Assembly: GCF_033193315.1 (NCBI RefSeq)
Contig: NZ_CP136187.1
Location: forward strand, 2,921,501-2,985,500
Direction of reading: 5' to 3'
Length of the DNA: 64,000 nucleotides
From: Agathobaculum sp. NTUH-O15-33
Lineage (GTDB): Bacteria; Bacillota; Clostridia; Oscillospirales; Butyricicoccaceae
Position 1 is the stretch's first letter, and each line of letters begins with the position of its first letter. Position numbers and translations under genes: made by a program. The notes beneath the pieces are model-generated. The model was given only the letters and a program-made list of their open reading frames with translations. It had not been told where the DNA came from and searched no databases. This document shows, piece by piece, positions 24,133 through 33,185 of this stretch.

Positions 24133-25119
24133 TTAACGCATCGGTGTGATGACGCCGTAATAGGCGAGCGCGCACAGCAAAATGGTAACGCCCGCAAAAA
24201 TGAGTACGATTTTCTTTTCGCCCCAGCCGCACATCTCAAAATGATGATGGATGGGGGCCATTTTAAACAGGCGCTTGCCTCCGGAAGCCTTAAAATACGT
24301 CACCTGCAAAATGACGGAAAGCGTTTCGATGATGTACACCAAACCGACCAGCAGCAGGATGAGCGGCATATCGCACGCAAAGGCAAGGCCGGCCACCGCG
24401 CCGCCGAGAAACAGCGAACCGGTATCGCCCATGAACACCTTGGCGGGATTGAAGTTATAGATCAAAAAGCCCGCCAGACCGCCGGCCAGCGCCGCGGCAA
24501 AAATGGTAACGCCGATATTGCCGCGTATGATGCCCACGGCGGCGAAAAACACCGCGACCGGCAGGGTCACGCCCGCGGCCAGTCCGTCGATGCCGTCCGT
24601 CAGGTTGACCGCGTTATCCGCGCCGACGATGACGAACGCCGCGAAGATGATGTACACGGGCCATGGAAGGCCGAACGTGATATCGGTAAACGGCACCCAG
24701 ATGCGGGGCAGGCCGTCTTCGCTTTGCAGAAACAGGATGACGATAAACGCCGCCGCGACCAAGATTTGCAGGATCAGCTTTTGGCGGGCGGTCAATCCGG
24801 CGTTCTCCCGTTTTTTGATCTTGGCGTAGTCGTCCACCAGACCGACCGCACCGTACGCGACCGCCAAACCGAGAATGGCGAGCGAGGATACCTGCAACCC
24901 GCCGGTGAGCAGCTGGCCCGCAGCCACGGCGACCGCGATCCCGATGATGAACATGAAGCCGCCCATCGTCGGTATGTTTTGCTTATTCATATGCCACTTG
25001 GGGCCGATCTCCAGAATCTTCTGCCCAAACTTCATCTTGCGCAGATAGCGGATGATCGCCGGGCCGATGGCCGCGGTCGCGATAAACGCGATCGCGCAGA
25101 TCAGCAGTGCTTCTCTCAT
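24133..25119 (-). CDS. mraY: Phospho-N-acetylmuramoyl-pentapeptide-transferase
   Basis: The 328-residue, ten-helix enzyme makes lipid I from UDP-MurNAc-pentapeptide and undecaprenyl phosphate. Motifs: KWHMNKQNIPTMGG near the N terminus, LVDDYAKI, NAVNLTDGIDGLA, FMGDTGSL, and MAPIHHHFE near the C terminus. It overlaps the murF stop by an ATGA junction. No murD gene follows it, unlike in most dcw clusters; ftsW comes next. Confidence 0.97.
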   Translation of the reverse strand: MREALLICAIAFIATAAIGPAIIRYLRKMKFGQKILEIGPKWHMNKQNIPTMGGFMFIIGIAVAVAAGQLLTGGLQVSSLAILGLAVAYGAVGLVDDYAKIKKRENAGLTARQKLILQILVAAAFIVILFLQSEDGLPRIWVPFTDITFGLPWPVYIIFAAFVIVGADNAVNLTDGIDGLAAGVTLPVAVFFAAVGIIRGNIGVTIFAAALAGGLAGFLIYNFNPAKVFMGDTGSLFLGGAVAGLAFACDMPLILLLVGLVYIIETLSVILQVTYFKASGGKRLFKMAPIHHHFEMCGWGEKKIVLIFAGVTILLCALAYYGVITPMR

Positions 25120-26498
25120 TCTTCCACGTCCTCCCCCAAAAACAGGCCGAGCGCCCGTTCCATTTTCATGCCGCGGCTGCCCTTGAAGAGCAGCGCGTCG
25201 CCGGTGCGCGCGGCTTTCACCAGCTCGCGCACGAGTTCATTCTGGTCGGCAAAGGCAAACGCCGCGGCCATGCCCTGCTCCCGCGCGCCGCGCACCATGG
25301 CGTCCGCGTCCGGGCCGTAGGCATAGAGCGCGTCGGCGTTTTCCGCCGCCGCGCGGCCCGCGCGCCGGTGGCCTTCCTCCGCGTAATCGCCCAGTTCCAG
25401 CATGGAGCCTAAAACCGCGATGCGGCTGCCGGTATCGCCCATACGCCCCAGAACGGCGAGCGCCGCCTCCATGGCGTCCGGGCTGGCGTTATAGCAATCC
25501 GCAAAAATGCGAAAGCCGTTTTGCTCGTAAATGTTTTGCCGCATGCCGCTCGCTTCATACGAAGCAAGGCCGCGCGCGATCCGCTCCGGCGCTTCGCCCA
25601 GCACAAGGCCGACGGCGGCGGCGGCCAGCGCGTTGAGCACATTGTGCGCGCCCGGCAGGCTCAGCTTTGCCGCAAAGCTTCCGTTCACCGGCAGGGTCTT
25701 GCACGAAAGGCTGTTATTGATGATGGTAAACGAGCCGTCCGCCGCCATGCGGCAGGTCAGATCGCACGCCTTGTTTTCTATGCCGTAAGTGACGGCGCGG
25801 CAACCGAGGGAACTTCGTTTTTCCCACAAAAGCGGCTCGTCGCCGCAAAGAACGGCGCAGCCGCCCGGTTTTAGGCCTTCCAAAATTTCGAGCTTTGCCT
25901 GCAAAATGCCCTCGCGCGATCCTAAAAACTCAATGTGCGAGGTACCGATATTGGTGATCACCGCGATATCCGGCCGGGCCGCCATGGTCATGCGGCTCAG
26001 CTCGCCGAAGTGGTTCATGCCCATTTCGGCCACCATGACCTCGGTCTCCCGCGTCATGCGGAAGAGCGTGAGCGGCAGGCCGATCTCGTTGTTCAGGTTG
26101 CCTTCTGTTTTCTGCGCGCGGAAACCCTCCGCAAGCACGGCGTAGGTCAGCTCCTTGGTGGTCGTTTTGCCGACCGAGCCGGTGACGCCGACCACCTTGC
26201 CCCCGCACAGCTCCCGGTACCCGCCCGCAAGATCAAGCAAGGCCTGCGAGGTGTTTTCCACATACAGCGCGGGCACCCGGTATTCCTCGCTCCGGCGGTG
26301 GGACACAATCGCGCCCGCGCCGTTATCGATCGCTTTGGCGATGAAATCATGGCCATCGTATTTATCGCCGCGGATCGGCACAAACAGCGCGTCCGCGGGA
26401 ATATGTCGGGAATCGGTCGAGACGGCGTTCAGCACCGCTTCGCCCCGCGCTTCTCCTTTGGTCCAAGCCTCGGCCTGCGCAAGCGTAAAGCGTTCCAT
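25116..26498 (-). CDS. murF: UDP-MurNAc-tripeptide-D-Ala-D-Ala ligase
   Basis: The ~460-residue Mur ligase attaches the D-Ala-D-Ala dipeptide. Visible are an N-terminal uridine-binding region (VSTDSRHIPADALFVPIRGDKYDGH), the ATP loop GVTGSVGKTTTKE, the carbamylated-lysine region KTEGNLNNEIG and the C-terminal DCYNASPDAMEAAL. An ATG at 26513 has no ribosome site; GGGGGA between them serves the ATG at 26498 (MERFTL), which is chosen. Confidence 0.96.
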   Translation of the reverse strand: MERFTLAQAEAWTKGEARGEAVLNAVSTDSRHIPADALFVPIRGDKYDGHDFIAKAIDNGAGAIVSHRRSEEYRVPALYVENTSQALLDLAGGYRELCGGKVVGVTGSVGKTTTKELTYAVLAEGFRAQKTEGNLNNEIGLPLTLFRMTRETEVMVAEMGMNHFGELSRMTMAARPDIAVITNIGTSHIEFLGSREGILQAKLEILEGLKPGGCAVLCGDEPLLWEKRSSLGCRAVTYGIENKACDLTCRMAADGSFTIINNSLSCKTLPVNGSFAAKLSLPGAHNVLNALAAAAVGLVLGEAPERIARGLASYEASGMRQNIYEQNGFRIFADCYNASPDAMEAALAVLGRMGDTGSRIAVLGSMLELGDYAEEGHRRAGRAAAENADALYAYGPDADAMVRGAREQGMAAAFAFADQNELVRELVKAARTGDALLFKGSRGMKMERALGLFLGEDVEE

Positions 26499-26524
26499 TC
26501 GTTCGTCCCCCATACAGTTATTTT

Positions 26525-27970
26525 TTACTTCCTTTTTTCCGCGTAATACGCGGCCACGATCTCGCGCTCATCCATGTGGTGCTTGATGTGGTTGATCTCC
26601 TGATACGTTTCGTGGCCCTTGCCCATCAGCACGATGATATCATCCTTCTTCGCGTGGTCGAGCGCCCAGTGGATGGCCGCGGGCCGGTCGGCGATCACCT
26701 TGATCGGCGTTTTGCTTTCCTTCATACCGGCTAAAATATCTTCTATGATGGCGTCCGGCTGTTCGGTGCGCGGATTATCCGAAGTGACGATGCAAAAATC
26801 AGCCAGCCGCGCCGCGATCGCGCCCATCTTGGGGCGCTTGGTCTTGTCGCGGTCGCCGCCGCAGCCAAACAGCGCGACCACGCGGCCCGCGGCAAAGCCG
26901 CGCACGGCCTTCAGCACGTTTTCAACGCCGTCCGGCGAATGCGCGTAATCGATCAGCACCGTGTAATCGGTATCGGTCGGCACGACCTCGACCCGGCCCT
27001 TCACCCCGGTCGCAGTGCCGAGCGCTTCCGCCGCCTGCTCGATCGGCAGGCCGAGCTGTAACACGATGCCCAGCGCGGCCAGCGCGTTTTCTACCGAAAA
27101 ATGTCCGGGGATCGCGAGCTTTACCCGCGCCAATCCGTCCGTGGTGCAGGCGATGAATTCTACGCCGTTCGCGCGCATCAGGATGTTTTTGGCAGTCAGC
27201 CCAGCCGCGTCCTTATCGCAGGAAAAGGTAAGGGTTTCACATTTCGCATCTCTCAGCATCGCCTCGGCCGCCGGGTCGTCAAGGTTTACGACGCCCTTAT
27301 CGCACATGGAGAAAAGCAGCGCCTTTGCTTTGCGGTACTCCTCCATTGTGCCGTGAAAATCAAGGTGGTCCTGTGTCAAATTGGTAAACGCGCCCACCGC
27401 GAAACGAATCCCGTGCACGCGGTCCAAAACCAGCGAATGGGAGGAAACCTCCATGACCACATGGGTACAGCCCGCGTCCCGCATGCGCGCAAACAGCGCG
27501 TGCAGCTCATAGCTTTCCGGGGTGGTGCGCTCGGTCTCGATGATTTCGCTGCCGATCAGATTTTGGTTGGTGCCGATCAGCCCGACCTTATGGCCCGCCT
27601 TTTCCAGCATGTGCTTGACAAGGTAGGTGGTCGTCGTTTTACCGTTCGTACCGGTCACGCCGACCATGACCATGCGGTCCGCCGGATGGCCAAAGCGGTT
27701 AGCCGCGATCTCGGCCAGCGCGCGGCGCGCGTTTTTCACGGTGACGACGGGCGCGCCGTCAGGCGCCTCTTCGCACACGATCGCGGCCGCGCCCTGTTCG
27801 AGCGCCTTCGCGATATATTGGTGCCCATCCGTCGCGTAGCCGCGGATGGCGACAAACAGATCGCCCGGGCCTACTTGACGCGAATCATACCGCACCTGCC
27901 CAATTTCCATATCCAGATCGGCGGCGGCGTTTTCTACCGCCACGCCCGCGAGCAGTTCCCGCAGCTTCAT
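26525..27970 (-). CDS. murE: UDP-MurNAc-tripeptide synthetase
   Basis: The 481-residue Mur ligase adds the third residue of the stem peptide. It has the substrate region YDSRQVGPGDLFVAIRG, ATP loop GVTGTNGKTTTTYLVKHML, and MEVSSHSLVLDRVHG. Near the C terminus the residues after the catalytic domain read SDNPRTEQPDAI; the DNPR motif is the signature for meso-diaminopimelate as added residue, as opposed to lysine, so the wall is probably DAP-type. Start ATG at 27970 follows GGGAGTG. Confidence 0.96.
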   Translation of the reverse strand: MKLRELLAGVAVENAAADLDMEIGQVRYDSRQVGPGDLFVAIRGYATDGHQYIAKALEQGAAAIVCEEAPDGAPVVTVKNARRALAEIAANRFGHPADRMVMVGVTGTNGKTTTTYLVKHMLEKAGHKVGLIGTNQNLIGSEIIETERTTPESYELHALFARMRDAGCTHVVMEVSSHSLVLDRVHGIRFAVGAFTNLTQDHLDFHGTMEEYRKAKALLFSMCDKGVVNLDDPAAEAMLRDAKCETLTFSCDKDAAGLTAKNILMRANGVEFIACTTDGLARVKLAIPGHFSVENALAALGIVLQLGLPIEQAAEALGTATGVKGRVEVVPTDTDYTVLIDYAHSPDGVENVLKAVRGFAAGRVVALFGCGGDRDKTKRPKMGAIAARLADFCIVTSDNPRTEQPDAIIEDILAGMKESKTPIKVIADRPAAIHWALDHAKKDDIIVLMGKGHETYQEINHIKHHMDEREIVAAYYAEKRK

Positions 27971-27998
27971 GCATTTCACTCCCAAAACTCATTCTTTT

Positions 27999-30386
27999 TT
28001 AATCGCCGACGTCGGTCGAGTTGGTGAAGTCCACCGTAATAACCGAGCCGATATTCACCTTGGTGCCGGATACCGGGTTTTGTTTGCCCGCCACCGTTTC
28101 GCCGGTCGTCTGCGAGGTCGCGACGCCCTTGCGCTTCATGTACAGGCCGAGCTCGCTGAGCGTATCGCGGCATTCCTGCGGAGACAGATTGATCAGGTCG
28201 GGCACGATGATCTGCTCGGTCGGCTTAGACCCGCCCATATACAGGATGACCGAGCCGGACGCGGGGATCTTGATACCGCCCGCGGGCACCTGATCGGTGA
28301 TCGTTCCGCCCTCGTTGCTGACAACGCGGTAAGACAGGCCGACTTCCTTCAGCGCGGCCGCCGCTTGATTTTCATCCATGCCAATCAGACTGGGCACCGA
28401 TACCTCGCGGCGGTCGGCTTCCTCGTCCGCGTACATCGGGGTGACGCCGATATAGGGCAGCACATCCTCCATCACGCGGCCGACCACGGGCGCGGCGATC
28501 GCGCCGCCGCCGTGCGTTGCGGATTCCGGCAGGTCGTTGATGGCGACGAGCACCGCGATCTGCGGATCGTCCATCGGCGCGACGCCGATGAAGGACGCGG
28601 TATAACGGTCCTCCGTATCGTCCTTTTCTTTCAGCAGCTCGGAGGTAGCGGTCTTGCCGCCCACGCGGTAACCCGCGACATAGGCGTTTTTACCGGTGCC
28701 GTTTTCGACGACCTGCTGCATCGCCTGCCGCATGAAGGCCGAGGTTTCAGCCGAAATGACCTGCCGCACCACGGTGGTTTCGGTGGTGGATTTGACCGAG
28801 CCGTCCGGCCCCAGCACTTCCTTGACCACATAGGGCTTTTTGAGCTTGCCGTCGTCCACGATCGCGGCGACCATGTTGATCATCTGGATCGGGGTCACGG
28901 TAAAGCGCTGACCGAAGGACGCGACCGCGAGCGATACTTCGTTCCATGCCGACGTATTGGTGATATCGTGGAAAATACCCTTCTGCTCGCCCGGCAGATC
29001 GATGCCGGTGATCTCGGTCATGCCGAAGGCCTTGTAAAATTCATAGAAACGGTCCATACCGGTCTTGAACGCAATCTGCATCATGGCGACGTTGCACGAG
29101 TTCATCAGCGCTTCGGTCAGATTCTCGGAACCGTGGCCGCCCGCCTTCCAGCAGTTGATGGGCTTGGACCAGTCGCCTACCATCAGCGAACCGCCGCAGT
29201 TGTACGTGTCGTTCGCGTGCGCGGTGCCGATCTCGTACGCGGTCGAAACGTTCATCAGCTTGAAGGTGGAGCCGGGCTCGTAGGTGTCCATGATGACCGG
29301 GTTGCGCCACATTTTGTTCAACTCGTCAATGCGGACGTTGCCGATCGCCTCGACCAGCTTTTCGTTGGCTTTCACGCTTTCGGGCAGGTTTTCCATGCCG
29401 CCCTTCTCGTAGTATGCGTCGGGAATGTCCGCGGAAACCCCATATTCCGTTAAAACCGCGGCTACTTTTGTTTTCATTTCGTCCTGATACCGCTGATTGG
29501 TGATAACGCGCGGCTGGTTGGGATCGAAATCGGGCAAAGACGCCATGGCGAGGATTTCGCCGGTCTTCACATTCATGACCACGCCGGAAACGCCGTCGCG
29601 CGCGTCCGGGTTATCGGCCATGGCGGTCTCCAAATGCTTTTCCAGATAGCTCTGAATGTCGTTATCGATGGTGAGCACCAGCGAATTGCCGTCTGTCGCA
29701 GGAATATATTGCTCGTAATCGTACGGCATATCCTGATTTTTCGCGTTTTGCGCGCGCACGACGCGGCCGGCCGTGCCGGCAAGCTCCTCTTCGTACTTGG
29801 CTTCCACGCCGATTACGCCGTTGTTGTCTCCGCTGACATAGCCCAACACAGCGGACAAATACGCGCCGTATTGGTAATATCGCTTGGTATCGGGCTCCGG
29901 ATAGACGCCCTTGCAGTCCGCGTCCTCAAGCGCTTTGTACAGCTTGTTGGATGTTTCTTTATCAATCTTTTCCGCGATTTCCTGATAAGCGGTGTCGGTG
30001 CGCTGCACCTTTTTGAGCACGGTTTCGTAATTGAGCGAAAGCTCCTCCGACAGGATCTTAGCCAGCGTTTCCTGCTGCTGCTCGGCCGAGATACCCGCGT
30101 CGATCTTATCCTCGTCTATCACGTTTTTCGGGCTGATCGTCACCTTTTCGGTGGTGGCGGATTCAGCAAGGACTTGCTTGTTGCAATCATAGATCGTGCC
30201 GCGGTTGGGCGTGATGATCGAATCGCGCGTTTGCAGCATCGTTGCCTTTTGCACATAAAAATCATGGTGGAACACCTGCATGTAAAGCAGCCGTGCGCCC
30301 ACCAACCCAAAACCCACGACCACGAATAGCAGCGTCAAAACGACGACACGCGACCGCATTTGATTGTTCGGACCCTTCATAGCCAT
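27999..30386 (-). CDS. Class B penicillin-binding protein with two PASTA domains (SpoVD/PBP2x-like)
   Basis: The ~795-residue transpeptidase has a single N-terminal helix (~12-34), a dimerisation domain (~55-240), the transpeptidase domain (~270-630) and two PASTA domains (~670-730, ~735-795). Active-site motifs are STFK (EPGSTFKLM), SCN (MNSCNVAMM) and GGKTATSE. The third is usually KTG or KSG; here the Gly is Ala. It sits where ftsI/spoVD/pbpB usually lie and should be the partner of FtsW in septal or spore-cortex synthesis. The ATG at 30386 with AGGAAAAGAC is preferred over an earlier ATG. Confidence 0.93.
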   Translation of the reverse strand: MAMKGPNNQMRSRVVVLTLLFVVVGFGLVGARLLYMQVFHHDFYVQKATMLQTRDSIITPNRGTIYDCNKQVLAESATTEKVTISPKNVIDEDKIDAGISAEQQQETLAKILSEELSLNYETVLKKVQRTDTAYQEIAEKIDKETSNKLYKALEDADCKGVYPEPDTKRYYQYGAYLSAVLGYVSGDNNGVIGVEAKYEEELAGTAGRVVRAQNAKNQDMPYDYEQYIPATDGNSLVLTIDNDIQSYLEKHLETAMADNPDARDGVSGVVMNVKTGEILAMASLPDFDPNQPRVITNQRYQDEMKTKVAAVLTEYGVSADIPDAYYEKGGMENLPESVKANEKLVEAIGNVRIDELNKMWRNPVIMDTYEPGSTFKLMNVSTAYEIGTAHANDTYNCGGSLMVGDWSKPINCWKAGGHGSENLTEALMNSCNVAMMQIAFKTGMDRFYEFYKAFGMTEITGIDLPGEQKGIFHDITNTSAWNEVSLAVASFGQRFTVTPIQMINMVAAIVDDGKLKKPYVVKEVLGPDGSVKSTTETTVVRQVISAETSAFMRQAMQQVVENGTGKNAYVAGYRVGGKTATSELLKEKDDTEDRYTASFIGVAPMDDPQIAVLVAINDLPESATHGGGAIAAPVVGRVMEDVLPYIGVTPMYADEEADRREVSVPSLIGMDENQAAAALKEVGLSYRVVSNEGGTITDQVPAGGIKIPASGSVILYMGGSKPTEQIIVPDLINLSPQECRDTLSELGLYMKRKGVATSQTTGETVAGKQNPVSGTKVNIGSVITVDFTNSTDVGD

Positions 30387-30475
30387 GTCTTTTCCTGTTC
30401 CTCCACCGAAAAAGCGTAAGGAGTCAGAAGTGTTTGCCACCTCTCACTCCCCGTACCGCTATCCTATTCAAGTTT

Positions 30476-30964
30476 TTACCTAAGATATTCCACTACCGCG
30501 GAAAAGCTGCGGACCAAACCGGAAAACAGCGAGCTTAACGAAACGCCGGAATCCTTTACCGTTACCGTGTCCGGGTTGACCAGCTCCACATATTCGATCT
30601 GGGCGTTATCCATCTTGACCATGCCCAGATTGGTCACCGCGTATTGCTCGATCTCATCCATGTTCAGGTTATACGTCTTTTTGCTGGAAAGCGAAACGCT
30701 TTCCGCCGTCAGTTCGTCGAGCCGTTCGGTCTGTGCCGTGACTTCGGCCGTAAGCTGGGTCAACTGCATCTGACAGATCAGGATGTAGACCACCGTCAGC
30801 ACGACCGCCGTGAAGCTTGCCGTTACCGCCGGGCGAAGCCTTCGCTTTTTGCCGGTCTTTTTTTTCGGCACCTCGCGCAGCTCCCGCTTGGTTTGCTTCG
30901 GAACAGGCATAAAGCGCTCTTCATATTGCTCATACGCTATGCTGTCCCGGCTGGCACTCATCAT
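30476..30964 (-). CDS. ftsL: FtsL-like cell division protein
   Basis: The ~162-residue bitopic protein has a basic cytoplasmic region (KKKTGKKRRLRP), one membrane helix (~50-70: VTASFTAVVLTVVYILICQ) and a short heptad coiled coil (LTQLTAEVTAQTERLDELTAESV). Its position between rsmH and the penicillin-binding protein is that of FtsL, which recruits and activates the septal synthase with FtsB/DivIC and FtsQ. Sequence conservation is low in this family, so the name rests on topology and synteny. Confidence 0.85.
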   Translation of the reverse strand: MMSASRDSIAYEQYEERFMPVPKQTKRELREVPKKKTGKKRRLRPAVTASFTAVVLTVVYILICQMQLTQLTAEVTAQTERLDELTAESVSLSSKKTYNLNMDEIEQYAVTNLGMVKMDNAQIEYVELVNPDTVTVKDSGVSLSSLFSGLVRSFSAVVEYLR

Positions 30965-30991
30965 GGTCAAGGATCCTTTCTCCCGCTTGCT

Positions 30992-31927
30992 CTATAGCTT
31001 TTCGCACACCCGAAGCTTGGCGCTGCGCGCCCGCGGGTTCTCTTCTATCTCCGCTTCGTCCGGCAGGATCGGCTTTCTCGGCGTTAGGCGCACCTTGGGT
31101 TTATTGCCGCATACGCAAACCGGAAAACCCTTGGGACAGGTGCAGCCCTGCGCCGCCCGTAGGAAGGCGGTCTTTACGATGCGATCCTCCAAACTGTGAA
31201 ACGTGATCACCGCCAGACGGCCGCCGGGCGCCAGACAGTCTATCGCTTTTTCCATCGCTTCGTTCACGGCGGAAAGTTCGTCGTTCACCGCGATGCGGAT
31301 CGCCTGAAAGCTTCGCTTGGCGGGGTGCTGTTTTTCGCGCCGGGCCTTTGCAGGCATCGCGCGGCGGATCAGGTCGGAAAGCTCCAAGGTCGTCTCAATC
31401 GGCTTTTCTTCCCGTTCGCGTTCGATCGCGGCCGCGATGAGCGGCGCGTAGCGTTCCTCGCCATACTCGAAAAGAATGCGGCGTATCTCTTCCCGGCTCC
31501 AGCCGTTCACCACCTCGTAAGCGGTAAGGCGCTGGCTCCGGTCCATGCGCATATCGAGCGGCGCGTCCTGCATGTAGGAAAAACCGCGCTCTGCGTGATC
31601 GAGCTGGGGCGAGGAGACGCCCAGATCGAACAAAATACCATCCGCCCCAGCAAGGCCGAGGTCCGCGAGCACGCGGTCTATCTCTCTAAAATCACTTTTT
31701 ACCGGCGTGACGCGGTCCCAAACATCCGCAAGACGGGTCTTTGCGTTTTGGAGCGCCTCGTCGTCCCGGTCGATACAGATCAGCCGACCGGTTTCATCCA
31801 GCTTTTCAGCGATACGGAGCGAGTGCCCCGCGCCGCCGGTCGTGGCGTCCACATAAACGCCGTTTGGTTTGATTTGCAGCGCCTCGATACAGGGGCCCAG
31901 CAGAATGGATACATGGTGAAATTCCAT
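30992..31927 (-). CDS. rsmH: 16S rRNA (cytosine1402-N4)-methyltransferase
   Basis: The 311-residue SAM-dependent enzyme (formerly MraW) methylates C1402 of 16S rRNA. Signatures: EFHHVSILLGPCIEAL, DATTGGAGHSLRIAE (SAM loop), DGILFDLGVSSPQLD, and the C-terminal AVITFHSLEDRIVK. It is the second gene of the dcw operon, 25 bases after mraZ, with RBS GGGAGGGG. Confidence 0.97.
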   Translation of the reverse strand: MEFHHVSILLGPCIEALQIKPNGVYVDATTGGAGHSLRIAEKLDETGRLICIDRDDEALQNAKTRLADVWDRVTPVKSDFREIDRVLADLGLAGADGILFDLGVSSPQLDHAERGFSYMQDAPLDMRMDRSQRLTAYEVVNGWSREEIRRILFEYGEERYAPLIAAAIEREREEKPIETTLELSDLIRRAMPAKARREKQHPAKRSFQAIRIAVNDELSAVNEAMEKAIDCLAPGGRLAVITFHSLEDRIVKTAFLRAAQGCTCPKGFPVCVCGNKPKVRLTPRKPILPDEAEIEENPRARSAKLRVCEKL

Positions 31928-31952
31928 AAGCCCCTCCCCTAATCAGGCAGTG

Positions 31953-32369
31953 TTAAAATCCTAGGTCTTCCATCGCTTCCATGATACGGTCATCCGTGAT
32001 GCCGCTGTTATAGGCGGCCCACTTGGCGCTGTCCCAGATCTCCGCATGGTTCGATGCGCCGATGATGGTGGTCTCCTTGCTCAGTCCCGCAAACTCCCGC
32101 AGGTTGACCGGAAGCAAGATGCGGCCCTGCGCGTCCATCTCCGCGTCAAACGCCGCAGAGAAAAAAAATCGCTGCAGATCGCGGGATTTGCTCATCGGCA
32201 GCGAGCGTATACGTTCTTCAAGGCCTTCCCATTCCTTTTCGGGGTAAATGGCAAGGCAGCCATCGAGTCCTTTGGTCACGGTGAAACGGTCACCCAGCTC
32301 CTCTCGAAGCTTGGCAGGCATGGCCAGACGCCCCTTCGCGTCTATGGAATGCTTGTATTCCCCTTTCAC
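31953..32369 (-). CDS. mraZ: Transcriptional regulator MraZ
   Basis: The 138-residue protein has two AbrB-like MraZ repeats, each with the DxKGR/DAQGR core (HSIDAKGRLAMPAKLRE and AEMDAQGRILLPVNLRE). MraZ forms rings that bind direct repeats before its own gene and represses or activates the dcw operon. Matching repeats are present upstream (32409-32431). Confidence 0.97.
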   Translation of the reverse strand: MKGEYKHSIDAKGRLAMPAKLREELGDRFTVTKGLDGCLAIYPEKEWEGLEERIRSLPMSKSRDLQRFFFSAAFDAEMDAQGRILLPVNLREFAGLSKETTIIGASNHAEIWDSAKWAAYNSGITDDRIMEAMEDLGF

Positions 32370-32408
32370 CGATTTTACACCACGCTTTCTCTTTGGTGGA
32401 ACTCATGA

Positions 32409-32469
32409 CACTTCTCCCCACTTCGCACCACCATGAATCCATTATAGCGGCAGGCCCCTCATATTGCAA
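32409..32469 (-). promoter_or_regulatory. dcw operon promoter with MraZ box
   Basis: Minus strand TTGCAA (32469-32464), 17-base spacer, TATAAT (32446-32441). Just downstream are GTGGTG, GTGGGG and GTGTCA, spaced exactly 10 bases apart, which is the known layout of MraZ boxes. Confidence 0.85.
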
Positions 32470-32675
32470 GATGTTTTTCGGGAAATGTTGCAGAAAATAA
32501 GCCTCCAATTTGCGTTTTTTTCGTTTTTTCGCTGTTTACAAACACCTGTTCGATGAAATTACAATTTTGCTGTATTACCCGGTCATTTTCCCAAAGTGGG
32601 GCGAAATCCCTACCTTTTTCTGTATTTCACACGACCCGACGATTTTCGCACGCAAAAAAAATAATGCATAAAAAA
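32470..32675. other. Intergenic region upstream of mraZ
   Basis: AT-richer stretch with no open frame of interest and no hairpin apart from the terminator that follows. Confidence 0.5.
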
Positions 32676-32707
32676 AGAAACGGCCGAATAACCATTCAGT
32701 CGTTTCT
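32676..32707 (-). terminator. Terminator after the coiled-coil gene
   Basis: Imperfect hairpin AGAAACG...CGTTTCT with a seven-T tract on the minus strand. Confidence 0.8.
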
Positions 32708-32724
32708 TTCCATGTGAACAAATG

Positions 32725-33180
32725 TTATTTCGCCACGCTTTTAAAGCGCTGGCGGGCCTTTCGGACCTCTTCCAGCGAAAGGGCGACGGCCTCCTCGGTG
32801 CGTTTGAGGGTATCCTCGCAGTACTCGTTGGCGACGCGGCGCAGTTCGCGGGCCTGTATTTCAGCGTTTCCGGCAACCTCTTTGGCTTTCCGGCGCGCGG
32901 CGACGACGATCTCGGTCTCGGATACCATCTGGCGAGCGTCCTCCTCGGCCTGACGGCGGATCGCCTCGGCCTCGCGCTTGCCGGCGGCCAGCATATCGTT
33001 GCGTTTTTCCACGATATCCTGCGCCATTTTCAAATCGTTTGGCAGCGTGGCGCGCAGGTCATCCAGCAAGTCGAGCAGGCGGTCGCGCTCCATGATGCAC
33101 TTTTCACCTGCCAGTGGAATGCCCTTTGCATCCTGCACCATATCGTACATGCTGTTGATCAGTTCGTCTAAAGTTGCCAT
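32725..33180 (-). CDS. Conserved coiled-coil protein of unknown function
   Basis: The 151-residue soluble protein is almost wholly helical and charged, with a long coiled coil from ~50 to ~145 (MAQDIVEKRNDMLAAGKREAEAIRRQ...). The N-terminal ATLDELINSMYDMVQDAKG is conserved in clostridial relatives that adjoin coaD and are often labelled ATPase for lack of a better name; no nucleotide-binding motif is visible. It recalls DivIVA or H-subunit-like coiled coils. It is five bases from coaD and probably in one operon with it. Confidence 0.75.
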   Translation of the reverse strand: MATLDELINSMYDMVQDAKGIPLAGEKCIMERDRLLDLLDDLRATLPNDLKMAQDIVEKRNDMLAAGKREAEAIRRQAEEDARQMVSETEIVVAARRKAKEVAGNAEIQARELRRVANEYCEDTLKRTEEAVALSLEEVRKARQRFKSVAK

Positions 33181-33185
33181 CTCGT

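Noticed and set aside
24241..25320. Long plus-strand open frame opposite mraY
   Set aside because: Shadow of GC-rich codons; no RBS and no family motif, while the minus-strand gene has all MraY signatures. The same applies to long antisense frames at 5254-6564, 13410-14531, 27969-29453 and 57047-58222.
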